Of a DNA stretch of 64,000 nucleotides, positions 39,401 through 44,900 are shown piece after piece. The notes below the pieces were generated by a model, which saw only the letters and a list, made by a program, of their open reading frames with translations, was not told the DNA's origin and ran no database searches. This DNA comes from Magicicada septendecula. Lineage: Eukaryota > Arthropoda > Insecta > Hemiptera > Cicadidae. Position 1 is the stretch's first letter, and the number at the start of each line of letters is the position of its first letter. Position numbers and translations under genes: made by a program. The DNA lies in assembly GCA_034769895.1 (NCBI GenBank), contig CM068373.1:434415080-434479079 (forward strand), written 5' to 3'.

Positions 39401-41950
39401 GATATTAAATTGCCTTACGTAACAGACAAAAATAACTTAAAGTGTATTGTCAGTCAAAAATTTTGTCCACCAGTTGACACAGATAATCTGTATACCTTAG
39501 GATATAGCACGGTTAATGAAAAACTTGATTATAATGTAACAGAGAATGTGTGTTTTATGCCAACAGAAAATATAATCTGTAAACAACACAATTATAATGC
39601 ATGCAGTGGGACAGCTGATTCTGAATCATGTGGAAATGAAATAGTAATGGGTGACATTCCACTGGCAACAGAAAATGAAAATGTTAATGTAAGTCAGTAT
39701 GACAAAACCAATAGGATTACTGAAGAAATTAAACCTGTTGTAAATAAAAATGGAGTCCAACAACACACAGACATAAACAGCCTCACTAGTATGGAATACA
39801 TTACTGATCCAGTTGTAAATGCATTTAAATATTCCTCTCAGTCAAATTTACTGGCTGCTAATATGTCTGACCAATCAGTGACTGAAATTGTCACACAACA
39901 CCATAAAATTGAAGTGAATACAACTATACCCAATGTACAATTAATTGATGATCAGGACATGATTGTTTCATCTTCTAACAATATAAAACCATATATCGCT
40001 ACTAAATTGATACTTAGTAATGAATACACTTTTTGTAATGAACTCACTGAAGACAGAAAACAATCAGAAAAAAAATATGATGTTGATAATTCATTTAAAT
40101 GTACTGCAGAGCTACCAGAGTCTGAATGGATTCCACATAAGACCATCCATATCCATACTGAATCTTCACAATTTCAAGAAACAAGTCATACCTTAACCCA
40201 AAATCAAAAAGAATATTTTAATCAAGAGGACTCATCTACGTTAAACATAAATATTAAAGAATGCCAAAGTAGAAATGTATATGAAGAGGAACTGATTTGT
40301 TTGTTGTCTACAAACAATTTTGCAGAAAACACAAAGGAGACTGAACTTTCTTTATGCAATGATATTGAAGTAACAGATGATGAAATGCAAGCTGAATGTA
40401 TGCTATCCACATGTAATACCTCTACTTCTTTATCAGCTGAATATGATATGGTGGAAAGTACAGTTAATCAAGAAACACTTGACCTAACCTCATCAATTCC
40501 TGCTGGTAATGATGATATAGCACAAGCTCAACCAAACGTACGCAGTACTGATGTTAAACATCGTTTGTGTAATGATCCGGTTTTAGAAACTGTAAGTCAT
40601 ACTTCTTCAATGACTAAAAGTGATAGTGAAGACCATGCAACAGACAACCAAGTATTGTCAACAAAATCTCAGAAAGGCAACCTGCTACGTGAAATTAACC
40701 TAGAACATAACTTACACAAAAATGAAAAGTACATAGATAATTCATCAGGGCCATATGATGATACCCTTCAAAACCAATTAGTATTAGATACCACTGAAAT
40801 TAATTCATTATCAGAAGAAATAATACCTATAAATAAACTGGAAACAAACAAATGTGAAATAGTCTCTTCACAGTCAGGAGAAATAAGTATGACTAGTGGA
40901 ACAGAATCAAATAAATGTGAACAACAGTCCTCACACACAAAACACAGTCCATCACAAGACCAACCTATATTAGACAAACTACTTCACACACAATTAGTAA
41001 ACAGTAAAAATGAAATGGACATTTCATGCTTTGATGATGTATGTCAGGAACCAATGGAGTTGAAAAATAAATTTCAACTTTCACAGGCTGAAGAAAATGT
41101 AATGGAGAACACAGTAGAAGTGGATGAAAATGTATTTGCAGTTTCAGAACATAAAAACAGCATTTCACAAAAACAACTATTTTCAAGCAAAGAAGAATAC
41201 TGTCAGAAGTCAGCATTATCACCATACATATTACACGACATAATGGATAAAAATGATGTAGAATGTTCCAATTTTGAAGAAAACATTTTGAATGCTAATA
41301 ATTCTGATAAAGAAGGCCATAGTTTATATTTAGAAGAGAAGGCACTACAAAATAAGACAGAATTAAGAAAAACTAATCAGCACATGTCCTCTGTTGTTAA
41401 TGCGAATCATTGTGTAACAGAAACAGAAATTTGTTTGTCTCCATTTCAGATATCAGAGATTGGCTCTATTTTAGATAAACAAGAAAATATTTTTTCACAA
41501 GAAAGTATTGTATGCAATGAAATAATAATGGCTGTAAATAAGCCTTCGACTGAATTAGAAGAAATCAATCAATTACAAACAGATGAATTAATTTCCTTGG
41601 AATCTCAACAGAATATTGTATGTAATCAAATGTGTGAACAAAAGATTTCTGAGGATCGAGAACTGAAACATATAAATGAAGATTCAAACCCCATACACAG
41701 ACAAGCTACACGAGGTGAAGAGTTAGAATTTATAGAAGATGAAACCAGTGCATCCAAACAGAACATGTTACTTTATAACATAAACTCATGTAATGATCCT
41801 CCATCATCAAATTTTGAAGAAAACTCACTCTCAAATACTACTGTATGTTCAAAAAAAACAGTGTCAAGTGAGTTCAACATAGATTCACTAGTAGAAAACA
41901 CTTCCTTGCGAAATGAAGCTGAAACAGACAAGGGGAATACTGTGCATTGA
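24314..41950 (+). CDS. giant exon, first part: CH-domain end, filamin repeat and long disordered repeat-rich tail
   Basis: Begins at the 24313/24314 acceptor in phase 0; the ATG upstream of it is intronic. Residues 1-34 complete the CH domain begun at 2965 (AFTEADFL ... YITSVRQAVKRH). Residues about 50-160 form a filamin/ABP280 Ig-like repeat: ADKYIARGMGLVTATKNHKS, IEIRGPQNDFG, VCYQPKHRGHHELSL and the diagnostic IPGSPFLITV ending near 24790. A K/R-rich stretch with SP sites follows (25050-25200). The remainder, over 5,600 codons, is acidic and Ser/Thr/Asn-rich with almost no predicted hydrophobic core and several repeat fields. The frame stays open for 5,879 codons in AT-rich DNA, which cannot be chance. 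TGA at 41948 ends this frame, but coding-like sequence continues one frame over to 48420. The protein is probably an actin-linked cytoskeletal scaffold of the filamin/jitterbug group. No database comparison was possible. Confidence 0.93.
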   Translation, partial: AFTEADFLSLDLTLNLEKRLFRYITSVRQAVKRHLSSGMSIEEEIENEIQIADKYIARGMGLVTATKNHKSIFYIYSRDGSSLEDINIEIRGPQNDFGTITVRAEKPPSEESLTIPIDYRLTKEFVKVCYQPKHRGHHELSLTKNDSTIPGSPFLITVDEITEADMSRRKYNSIEWLTEEEEEERRVKLEQKKKNSKVLFRIVDFVTEKMYLTDDGKLVKIDGDLPFPIPNVRVDSLKPPETKTSPRSLGKSVRSPRSKRRMSLSPRPKIKRCEKRNTKMISTEKLKKFKSDKNIKTSDASSQVGLTFHPDLFHEKCTKIVKACDFLLKHSARHHSLEILSKAGNILENFSVLTKTHDTMEKNCKQAENEDKDDVFLPGAGHNISIKMNATQNHLLSSLVHDDDGLNDMSTLLLTGKENNEDGRKKFGGVKTDAADTTCFVKQEHSAKLARISYKQEGNTKSPNKRQSFSSISHEYSEQTTAVNLLTPPDDILTVSIETILPQDSKTEIVKYSLDINQSYLPPQQSKEKDFIITEDSENNCQNLDTRKSSNEKPIICVKSDVQTKVKNVEKIIAKFDNSEVADNIVDDRLSITSADKPIEADKTEKEQKQDLKTENLEENNSKYCVFSSAVEVCTRSEYNGVHLSNKVIEEFEKKETSEAKQSSLVTSELKAETVEQNNDTSLLPEQHTGVLRTKGEEDATIKTFEFRETKKESDQYKERIPSAAESKAATFFNTTKTTTTKVTNSKEKLNTTLDERNYLSESQNSCRNTQSESINFNSINKNSLKRYESFSNIVEWCETRSDKLIGETESIEEVISEVDKTRMDETAIKEENQDTEELGEILLVLNNHDTGMNTEDVITSTDQQFTRLNDIDLDKLHRDKHSSIERETYDDIFNALSVNAKSGNRSARRFTDENRFDPDSLEIEYFDNKKDGATMENKKQDSSSKMSDIEEADGDEPKLIKFTLFDSFTESLTREKFVLHDENINRNDDDNKKSFLIKLDERFGRANSTRDESRCTPPIEQLWLATEDVCQANIVPSDEPTTKIKTYDDALLTTEEQHKKKYLTLKKNINYVINKNKSISFETHKEGKTPSTESTIFDEILGTEHDVAEELFRAEPAIVVELYRAEPAIVEELYRAIPAIVIPETVLSSPSFRILEERKALNKLSEPDAENKRVSHFESQNKTKTTTGVNIPCSDLNRENVFSDKQSELEAKNMTARLEKSTLKKENLNVHHGKKSAATSSVKQKVSILEEKINTQRRSSSLDLNEKRKSTHSNRKEMDFCCKDQNNKLSMLLHSPDDNVKDNYKRKEMSKSESGIKNTSNFYSNYKEIKTATMCTEHEDKPLNLFTEHNITVPRRKTVHEPKTVFESRAPSTQTLNTTKNEVANKNKEKVYKCSVSASNYEQHTPEDTVDSSHSAKDGITLPYNNTVSRDFEQNSNTYLPENTIPVVDEIGVNNSYPFQEPNEIKNVNNNLFESRTKRNYHIASPVPSRVRHTYTFQPDVCNTTASAEFNNTKNKVFRMEIEDDIKETLPVPHEVLKDNENKVSSGTCKLSDNYDRQTPSVFDKQDTFNAHYKKSNVSISDEGRVHDNKAGIEPLTTFVGVKSGNFKSNNATTYKEPSIILKNKCQIHKTQVTKTKESIYIQCNQEKDIIEKSLKNVCPDCKVDNIIDKTCEDNVFAKESHVQKFYLTPEKLSPEEDNSVTTLCTKIDYTHEDQLEEATKDVPKLLLLTEDIADVLDNSQNSTDIQDKISWIVTDNKANDIEKNLEDTAVSEANPAKQLDITCALSEDNLEMTKEAEKIVSLGTNRSKLLKQDSNITQISNTSALPNSNDLSSVKDSTKVQADYNVANNDGDHSSDNTKSYNENSEHVQKEASTDTDESNVPDEELKITITASPGKATVKLQKFTKNAAVDEQTISMVNKEYKKPKTVIPTKLIDNKHAPVAEKPITAPHIDSANISDYTTQETVGSTLPFTKEHTTGLEDNIKKTVTKPEEVNIPNVPEKGSECLIPSGKTIDHPKRECTLGTVKDVADTCIMKTNCNVISNQNEIVIEKEDEKHSGTNQSTQRTDHTTETRNKLHTEECCTNLCKNNTVIVENKLAQTQLAEDCNYQTNRIECLQSNINKTSFLNKKEEWSTLEVNSEHFRVCNEQDTVIKSLTEGSSEATVQTKNEVDRKVCEEGSDSKSIITDTLDFTPKTETEVDITLGKQVSASESTIETQKITTQTKTELDKEDKVSSILITQTETEVHTVGEQDRISETPIVDSSETTTTTETEVRTVGEQDRISETPIVDSSETTTQTEIEVRTVGEQDRISETPIVDSSETTTQTETEVHTVGEQDRISETPIVDSSETTTPTETEVDVTVGKQLSASESLTVDSPKITTQTKTELDKDDRVLNSPAVDSSENTRQTETEVYTVGEQDRISGIITVDSPKITPQTKTQIDIVIGKNEDFPKVLAVDSSETTTQTGAKLDNTVDKEDKVSNSFTVDSTETTTQTKTERVITVVEQESGSKNHNTDTLEITNADVTVGEEVSVSKSLTVDTSESSTETKTDTDNTVIKEDSVSKILIVDTATKTETEVYTVGGKESILKSLTEDSSGATTQTKTEVDVTAVEQNSVLNSLTVDTSETTTKTETGVNIVCGDGIVSKSLTVDTSKITTKTETETHVKVAEEDFVSKGLTIDTLESTTNTETDVDITVNEEYRGVKILNTDTSETTIITISKVDNTASKKGSVSKTLTINISDSTTKTETELHIVNEKDRVSKIIAVDSAETNIQTETEIDVTLGEEDSVSNRLTADTSETTKKTEIERDIIAVEEECVSESFAFGLPEATTQTESVVSRKVSEEESVLKSTDSSEIAARSDTDVVVTVGEGGRVVKILNTDTVENTIITRSDTDSSKEDGVSKSLTVNTSETTTKIENELHIASQKDQVSKILAVDSAETTIQTETEVCTVGEQDKVSKSHTVDTSETANKNEIERDITVVDEESVSESFAVSLSETTIQTETEVGVILDEEDSVSKSLAADAPEITNKTKIERDVIVVDEKSVSESFAVGLSETTTQTETVINRKVCDEERVPKSINTDTSGITTKSETDIDVTMGGEGSVSKTLILETSETTTNTDTEVSTVVSDKHNMSRSLNSHNEETVTEAVVGVTLDDKYSFPEHLAIGNEEITEPFSHSIQTVTTNSETDTTCVVENEDELPCMEQNGQSFSNKIITSLTSSYEECNLTINEYNLTFSNKSEKWLPEDTEQNIKVTSEEKLPVVTQTDPNFLIQDETSIISTKQEEFTVLTITDRNLAVTNENIVTVLDQVKTETNLSTNYEERTIDLNQSAFTSSVKIPLCHIIANQETIVSAHSDEITSLIESANDVIVGNEQNIIESTGEDITVSTKTDTNHIPVTQSEEGIVIYNQGELNGSVNKKGIFTMDEESVVSIAEDMYTNATKVDDKQSNNISKIDKLTNSTETKPNFESDNEECNTSIMSEYQHTVSIQSNIDCQSIQQQSTVDKNKSELGVLIKTEPNLITDKVKTVSTEQETVGVLAEIESNTAVDYGGSIKTISQDEITISSQTDKVLTISTSSKVGFTLTNEDNKITNQPELSVASISGSENEDNVSIFKPVMPVIPTNAKQELKLAVKENTTSGDQEKYIVSSNTESNFILANEEIITANQDESMALTDTMPRLVVTDKENIVTLNEDKFTISAKTETDLEREIIVLSTQDNESVTLPPVIGIRIDAEDNIISKDQDKISNQFSDETKENHIKDYDISVTDINQGDCSSTTKTEAILEDVTTKCQQELGVAVETYYSFPIADKESITKINHSDLSVLTKTEIACIADDKEHLLLMNQGDLALLNETESSLFTTNESVTAMIQEKLNVSAETETEVTVDDEENTEVTGHELLGLPKTNARLTKDNIDRLESESSNEAIISNEKENIFSDSDEAIIKVILSDDSAADQIQATTTLYKENTETVTHKDIIITTLDLTFDNEKRSVDLNPDELNGEIKKVIKRSPEEKEECFTESTDSQKNIIINDKETNLDTNKDEVSDLLETGTCTTVDSKEYATTNNQRVLDIFTKADETPITNCEPRTIVINQEELDVLTGTKLLDEHKENTVAESQGKVIDLVQSSTKLGRDGIKGIVAMTQDNLPVSDETDTEFMKNDKENQDELTALFKTDTTYIHVIKEIVAVKSREDYSVSAHDIQENSGARSQCDLMVSTQTVTVLVKTDNEHIVAISQDELPIPAENETELTGDDNKVSQEENVLIKTDTDHVHTEDETVVFKSQEDLRVAAVTDSQENVVATNQCELLFQTDTELIVDKMNIVAMDEDQLPVSGQTISELIGKERHVDCKRKEKKLVIECSSKSKPKSLDNYELFALDMKKTISVTDKYVSLDASQYENNKVPVGKSETVDIHTSDMQECLYKEHGQLYKTQTLSPAMFETQDEDSTYKLNIENVDLPEEELRYPSTITDTIKFELKPDISSKAETSNLSSRQENNDRVILKPGQTYLHGVESEISDSTDKFDNVIDFSNTQKVSSFSAAEESDSLICSKSQREEESFLMEITNSKTDNSNTTFSTTGTTNMTETDEENKSSVKDLVNKFESSIHSTHVNNDENMCYNAKVGMPNIVSKEVEEDETILPEMKVFKRSENKNSNDACNTADGINSQYLNSVIHNEPDDNQTSLVLANINISETSPVSAEAYTILQDVPNDSNKLADDYTNSNQNTEIKNVLNISDKQESLTKNTSSEKYRIKNRIKKFEELSSGQKKVELNVKQNAMKSPKLNRLINTLHSTRNEASDILVVAETDCTTNISTTAVMSVVQRHEKHGTCTDLSNKCVLNKSDIMQDSENPNMEVNEILLDDDEGVAMDSLEYSNMPTLKIKRPVVQERNYKIKSQINDLSENPSYQEKTTNESYIKHVHQELTNSLAVPKNTSLCQKTKPSFETSIKDTLQQQNDNLHTELKDNGITTNLLRQKSEENTEDMNLELGTVKNEITSDGVNHENKNEDNNFDTDILQQKCTTRDKTEENSKQNESENINNIDDIKLPYVTDKNNLKCIVSQKFCPPVDTDNLYTLGYSTVNEKLDYNVTENVCFMPTENIICKQHNYNACSGTADSESCGNEIVMGDIPLATENENVNVSQYDKTNRITEEIKPVVNKNGVQQHTDINSLTSMEYITDPVVNAFKYSSQSNLLAANMSDQSVTEIVTQHHKIEVNTTIPNVQLIDDQDMIVSSSNNIKPYIATKLILSNEYTFCNELTEDRKQSEKKYDVDNSFKCTAELPESEWIPHKTIHIHTESSQFQETSHTLTQNQKEYFNQEDSSTLNINIKECQSRNVYEEELICLLSTNNFAENTKETELSLCNDIEVTDDEMQAECMLSTCNTSTSLSAEYDMVESTVNQETLDLTSSIPAGNDDIAQAQPNVRSTDVKHRLCNDPVLETVSHTSSMTKSDSEDHATDNQVLSTKSQKGNLLREINLEHNLHKNEKYIDNSSGPYDDTLQNQLVLDTTEINSLSEEIIPINKLETNKCEIVSSQSGEISMTSGTESNKCEQQSSHTKHSPSQDQPILDKLLHTQLVNSKNEMDISCFDDVCQEPMELKNKFQLSQAEENVMENTVEVDENVFAVSEHKNSISQKQLFSSKEEYCQKSALSPYILHDIMDKNDVECSNFEENILNANNSDKEGHSLYLEEKALQNKTELRKTNQHMSSVVNANHCVTETEICLSPFQISEIGSILDKQENIFSQESIVCNEIIMAVNKPSTELEEINQLQTDELISLESQQNIVCNQMCEQKISEDRELKHINEDSNPIHRQATRGEELEFIEDETSASKQNMLLYNINSCNDPPSSNFEENSLSNTTVCSKKTVSSEFNIDSLVENTSLRNEAETDKGNTVH
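24465..24795 (+). other. filamin/ABP280 Ig-like repeat
   Basis: About 110 residues with the family's strand pattern: G.GL at the start (RGMGLVTATK), a central IRGPQND loop, the VCYQPKHRGHHEL strand pair (family: V.Y.P...G.Y.v.v) and the closing PGSPFLITV. Only one repeat is visible here. Filamins normally have many, so either other exons add more in alternative transcripts or this isoform has one. Confidence 0.85.
27641..27739 (+). repeat. three 11-residue repeats (EELYRAEPAIV)
   Basis: Three exact 33-bp periods in the giant exon: EELFRAEPAIV, VELYRAEPAIV, EELYRAIPAIV. The codons differ at many third positions while the residues barely change (CTG/CTA/TTG for Leu, CGC/AGA for Arg, GCC/GCT for Ala), which points to selection on the peptide. 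Confidence 0.88.
30880..33720 (+). repeat. tandem 28-30-residue repeats in the giant protein
   Basis: About 30 units of a degenerate repeat, roughly T-x-T-E-T-E-V-x-x-T-V-G-E-x-x-x-V-S-x-S-x-x-V-D-T-S-E-T-T. Four successive units at about 31045-31380 are almost identical at 84 bp each (core VGEQDRISETPIVDSSE), while outer units have diverged and vary from 26 to 31 residues. The repeats are Thr/Ser/Glu-rich, likely unfolded, and offer many acidic-flanked phosphosites. The homogenised core indicates recent unequal exchange, so copy number may vary between individuals. Confidence 0.92.
34080..37320 (+). repeat. second repeat field, about 26-residue units
   Basis: A different, older repeat: LSVLTKTE...ADDKEHLLLMNQGD, then LALLNETESSLFTTNESVTAM, LNVSAETETEVTVDDEENTEV (about 35758-35990). 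Other units include MALTDTMPRLVVTDKENIVTL (about 35310). The consensus is roughly L-x-V-x-T-x-T-E-x-x-L-x-x-D-x-E-x-I-V-x-x-N-Q-x-E. All copies are diverged, so the field is older than the 28-residue array next to it. Confidence 0.72.
41923..41950 (+). other. apparent one-base frame change in the giant exon
   Basis: The upstream frame stops at TGA 41948-41950. The downstream frame is open from just after a TGA at 41920-41922. The two overlap in 41923-41947, which contains GGGG at 41932-41935. One extra base there would make the whole exon continuous. No canonical X-XXY-YYZ slippery site is seen in the overlap. The most economical explanation is a homopolymer-length error in the assembly; a true mutation, a small intron or frameshifting remain possible. 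Confidence 0.85.
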
Positions 41951-44900
41951 ATTTCAAAGACAATGTGTCCCAAAATCAGCTGCAATATGAACTTGAGCTT
42001 CATGAAGAATATACACAGCAGAATGAAAAACCTCTCATTGAATTTAACATCTCATCATGTAGTTATACACCAAACAAAAATAATGAAATTTCTAAAAATA
42101 CAGACTTCAATAACAAACAAATTTTAATACATTTTGATGAAAGTCTCAAATCCACTTCTACTGGTACATTTAACATAACACATAATCTTACACATGATAA
42201 AATGCATGACTGTAATACCCAAACAGCTGTAATACCATCAGAAATTGATTCTGATGACTTAGGAATTTCACCAGGTGATACTGTTTGTCATATATTACCT
42301 AAGGGTGAATACAGTCAGGACAGGAATGAAAATAAAATTAACAATATTCATTTGAGAAGCAAAACGATTGACACAAATAATTCTCTAGAGAAAGGAATTG
42401 ATAACAGTGATGGCAAATTAAGTTTTAATGATGAACCCCCTTTAGACACAATACATAGTAACCAAGTAACCAGTTCCAATATTGCTGACAAAGATTATTT
42501 GTCTCGTATTGACCAGTGTGACGAAGTAGAGAGCATTGAACATCAGGAGCTTGATGATGAGATACTAAAAGATCTATCAATAATCGACAGTGATGAACTT
42601 AATTATAAAGTAATGCTAAGAACAGGTGATCAAGCAGCGAATATCGAAAATGAAGAATTGGATAACAGAGTACAAGAAGAATTACAATTAATCGAAGATG
42701 AAATCCAAAAAGAATCAACATTAACTCCTATCAGTTGCAATGTAGACCAATTACAATCACTGTCAGGTAATAGAGTAATTGATAATGATATTAAAACATA
42801 TGCTAACAGCTGTGGGAAGCTGTTATTAACAAACAATTTGAAGTCAGGAATTGATATTGTAGATGAAAGTAAAAAGTTAATAATAGAAGAATCATTTGAT
42901 GAAGATATTCTGAATGAGCTTGAGGAAATAGAAAATGATGATTACAAAGAAAAAGACGATGGTACCATAAAATCTAATGAAAATGTAATTAATGAGTCTT
43001 GTGTTGCTTGCAGCCCATCAGAAAATATAAATTTACAAGAACCAAATATTAATGAAACATGTCTGCCTTTGATTGAACATAGCTCACTGCAAATATGTAA
43101 AGAAGATTATTGTAGTAGGGAAACAACAGTGTCCATATGTTCCAACAAAAGAGGTATAAAAAAAGCAGATCAAGAAGCATTAAAGCCTCAAGGAACTTTT
43201 CAATCTGTAGAAAGATCAGAAAAAGTGAATTCAGAAAGCTCATCAAAGAAATGTGAAAAACAAAATGCTTCTCAGAAAGAACAAAAGTTATTGACAAAGT
43301 CAGAAACATTTGATATAGAAAATGCAAGTAAATTTCAAGAAGAAAATGATAATAAAAACTGTCCTGGGCAAGACAGAAAACAAGTGATTTTGCTAGCAAA
43401 AGGAAACACTTTTGATATTTCTGAACCAAGAGATTCACTTCCTTATGAAAGTGTAAGTTTGTCTAGAAATGAAACAGATATACATAGTACTAAAAATAGC
43501 ATTATGCACAGACCTGTGACATTGAAGAAGGGGGAGACATTTGACATAGATAGTCATGCTACTGTACCACCAAAAAGTGAAGGTACCACCATTAATCAGC
43601 TTAATGACGATGATAAAGAACAAAACACTTCATTCAAGCAAACATTTTTGACAAAATCTTTAACATTTGATATTGATAAGAAACAAAATGAAGAGCATAT
43701 ATATAATTTGGAAACTGAATCAGAAAGGCCAAAAAATGAGCATAGTTTTGAAAAAAATGAGGGTAATATTTCATACAGAGATAAATGTTCATTGATGAAA
43801 GAATATAATGAGAATGTCTCTGAAACAGTAAATTCTTATTCAGTATTTAAAGAAGATGACACTTTCTTAGAGAAAAAAAGAGAAAACATTTTATTAACAA
43901 GATCATTTAACAAAGATAATGAAGAAGTAAAGAAATGTATTTTACCTCAGGAATTGTCAGATATGCATGTAGAAGAAACTTTTAAAGAAAGTGGTGAATA
44001 TTCTCCATCTGAAAACATATCAGAAACACTTCAGAAGTCATCTCTTCCCATTACTGATTCAATGGCAACACAAACGCTGTCAAACTTGCTAGATGGAAGC
44101 AAAATCTACTCCCCAGTAGAACATGATATAATGTGTGAAGAAGAAAAAGCAAGAGATGAAAATTCATCATTAACCCAGAATTTTTTGCCTCTGGTTAATG
44201 AAGCAGAAGACATTATTTTAGCTAACAAAGAAATTTTGCTAACTGAAGAAAAACGCTGTTTTAAAGAACAATCAAACGAAAGCTCTCAACAATCAAACCT
44301 GTTGCCTCAACAGGTTTCCTACATTTCACAAGAATGTTCAATGGGGGAAACAATATATGATTTAGACAGTAGCCTTACTTTCCCAGACATGAATAATTAT
44401 GAGTTTTTTAAAACAGAAGGAGACACTGATATGAGGATATTTGAACCCATACAAAACACTTCACAAACACTTTCAGATGAATACAATCTTAACAGTATGG
44501 AGAAGAAAGAAGAATATGAACATGACTCTTTGGTTACTTTGGATTCTATACCACTAAATAAAGTCAACAATTTGGTAACACCCAGTGACCACAGTTCATT
44601 TTTCAACAAGCAAGAAGAATGTTTTCAACACCTGTATGATCAAAATACTTCTACAGACTGTGAGGAATTCTTATCAGATTTTGATGGTTACATCAAAACA
44701 GCTGATGATATTCAATTTAATCTGTGGTCATCTGATACAGAATTTGGTTCATCAGCAACCATTGAAAAGATTTGTCTGAATGATGACATTGATTTTGATT
44801 CTATAATTTCAGCACCAAATTTAAACGAAGCTTTAAAAACATTGGAAAAGCACCTTGAAAATAAAAAGCATAGAAATAACTTTACAATTCATGATGAAAT

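Noticed and set aside
41923-41950. Programmed -1 ribosomal frameshift
   Set aside because: No X-XXY-YYZ heptamer in the overlap and no obvious downstream structure; a homopolymer error explains it more simply.
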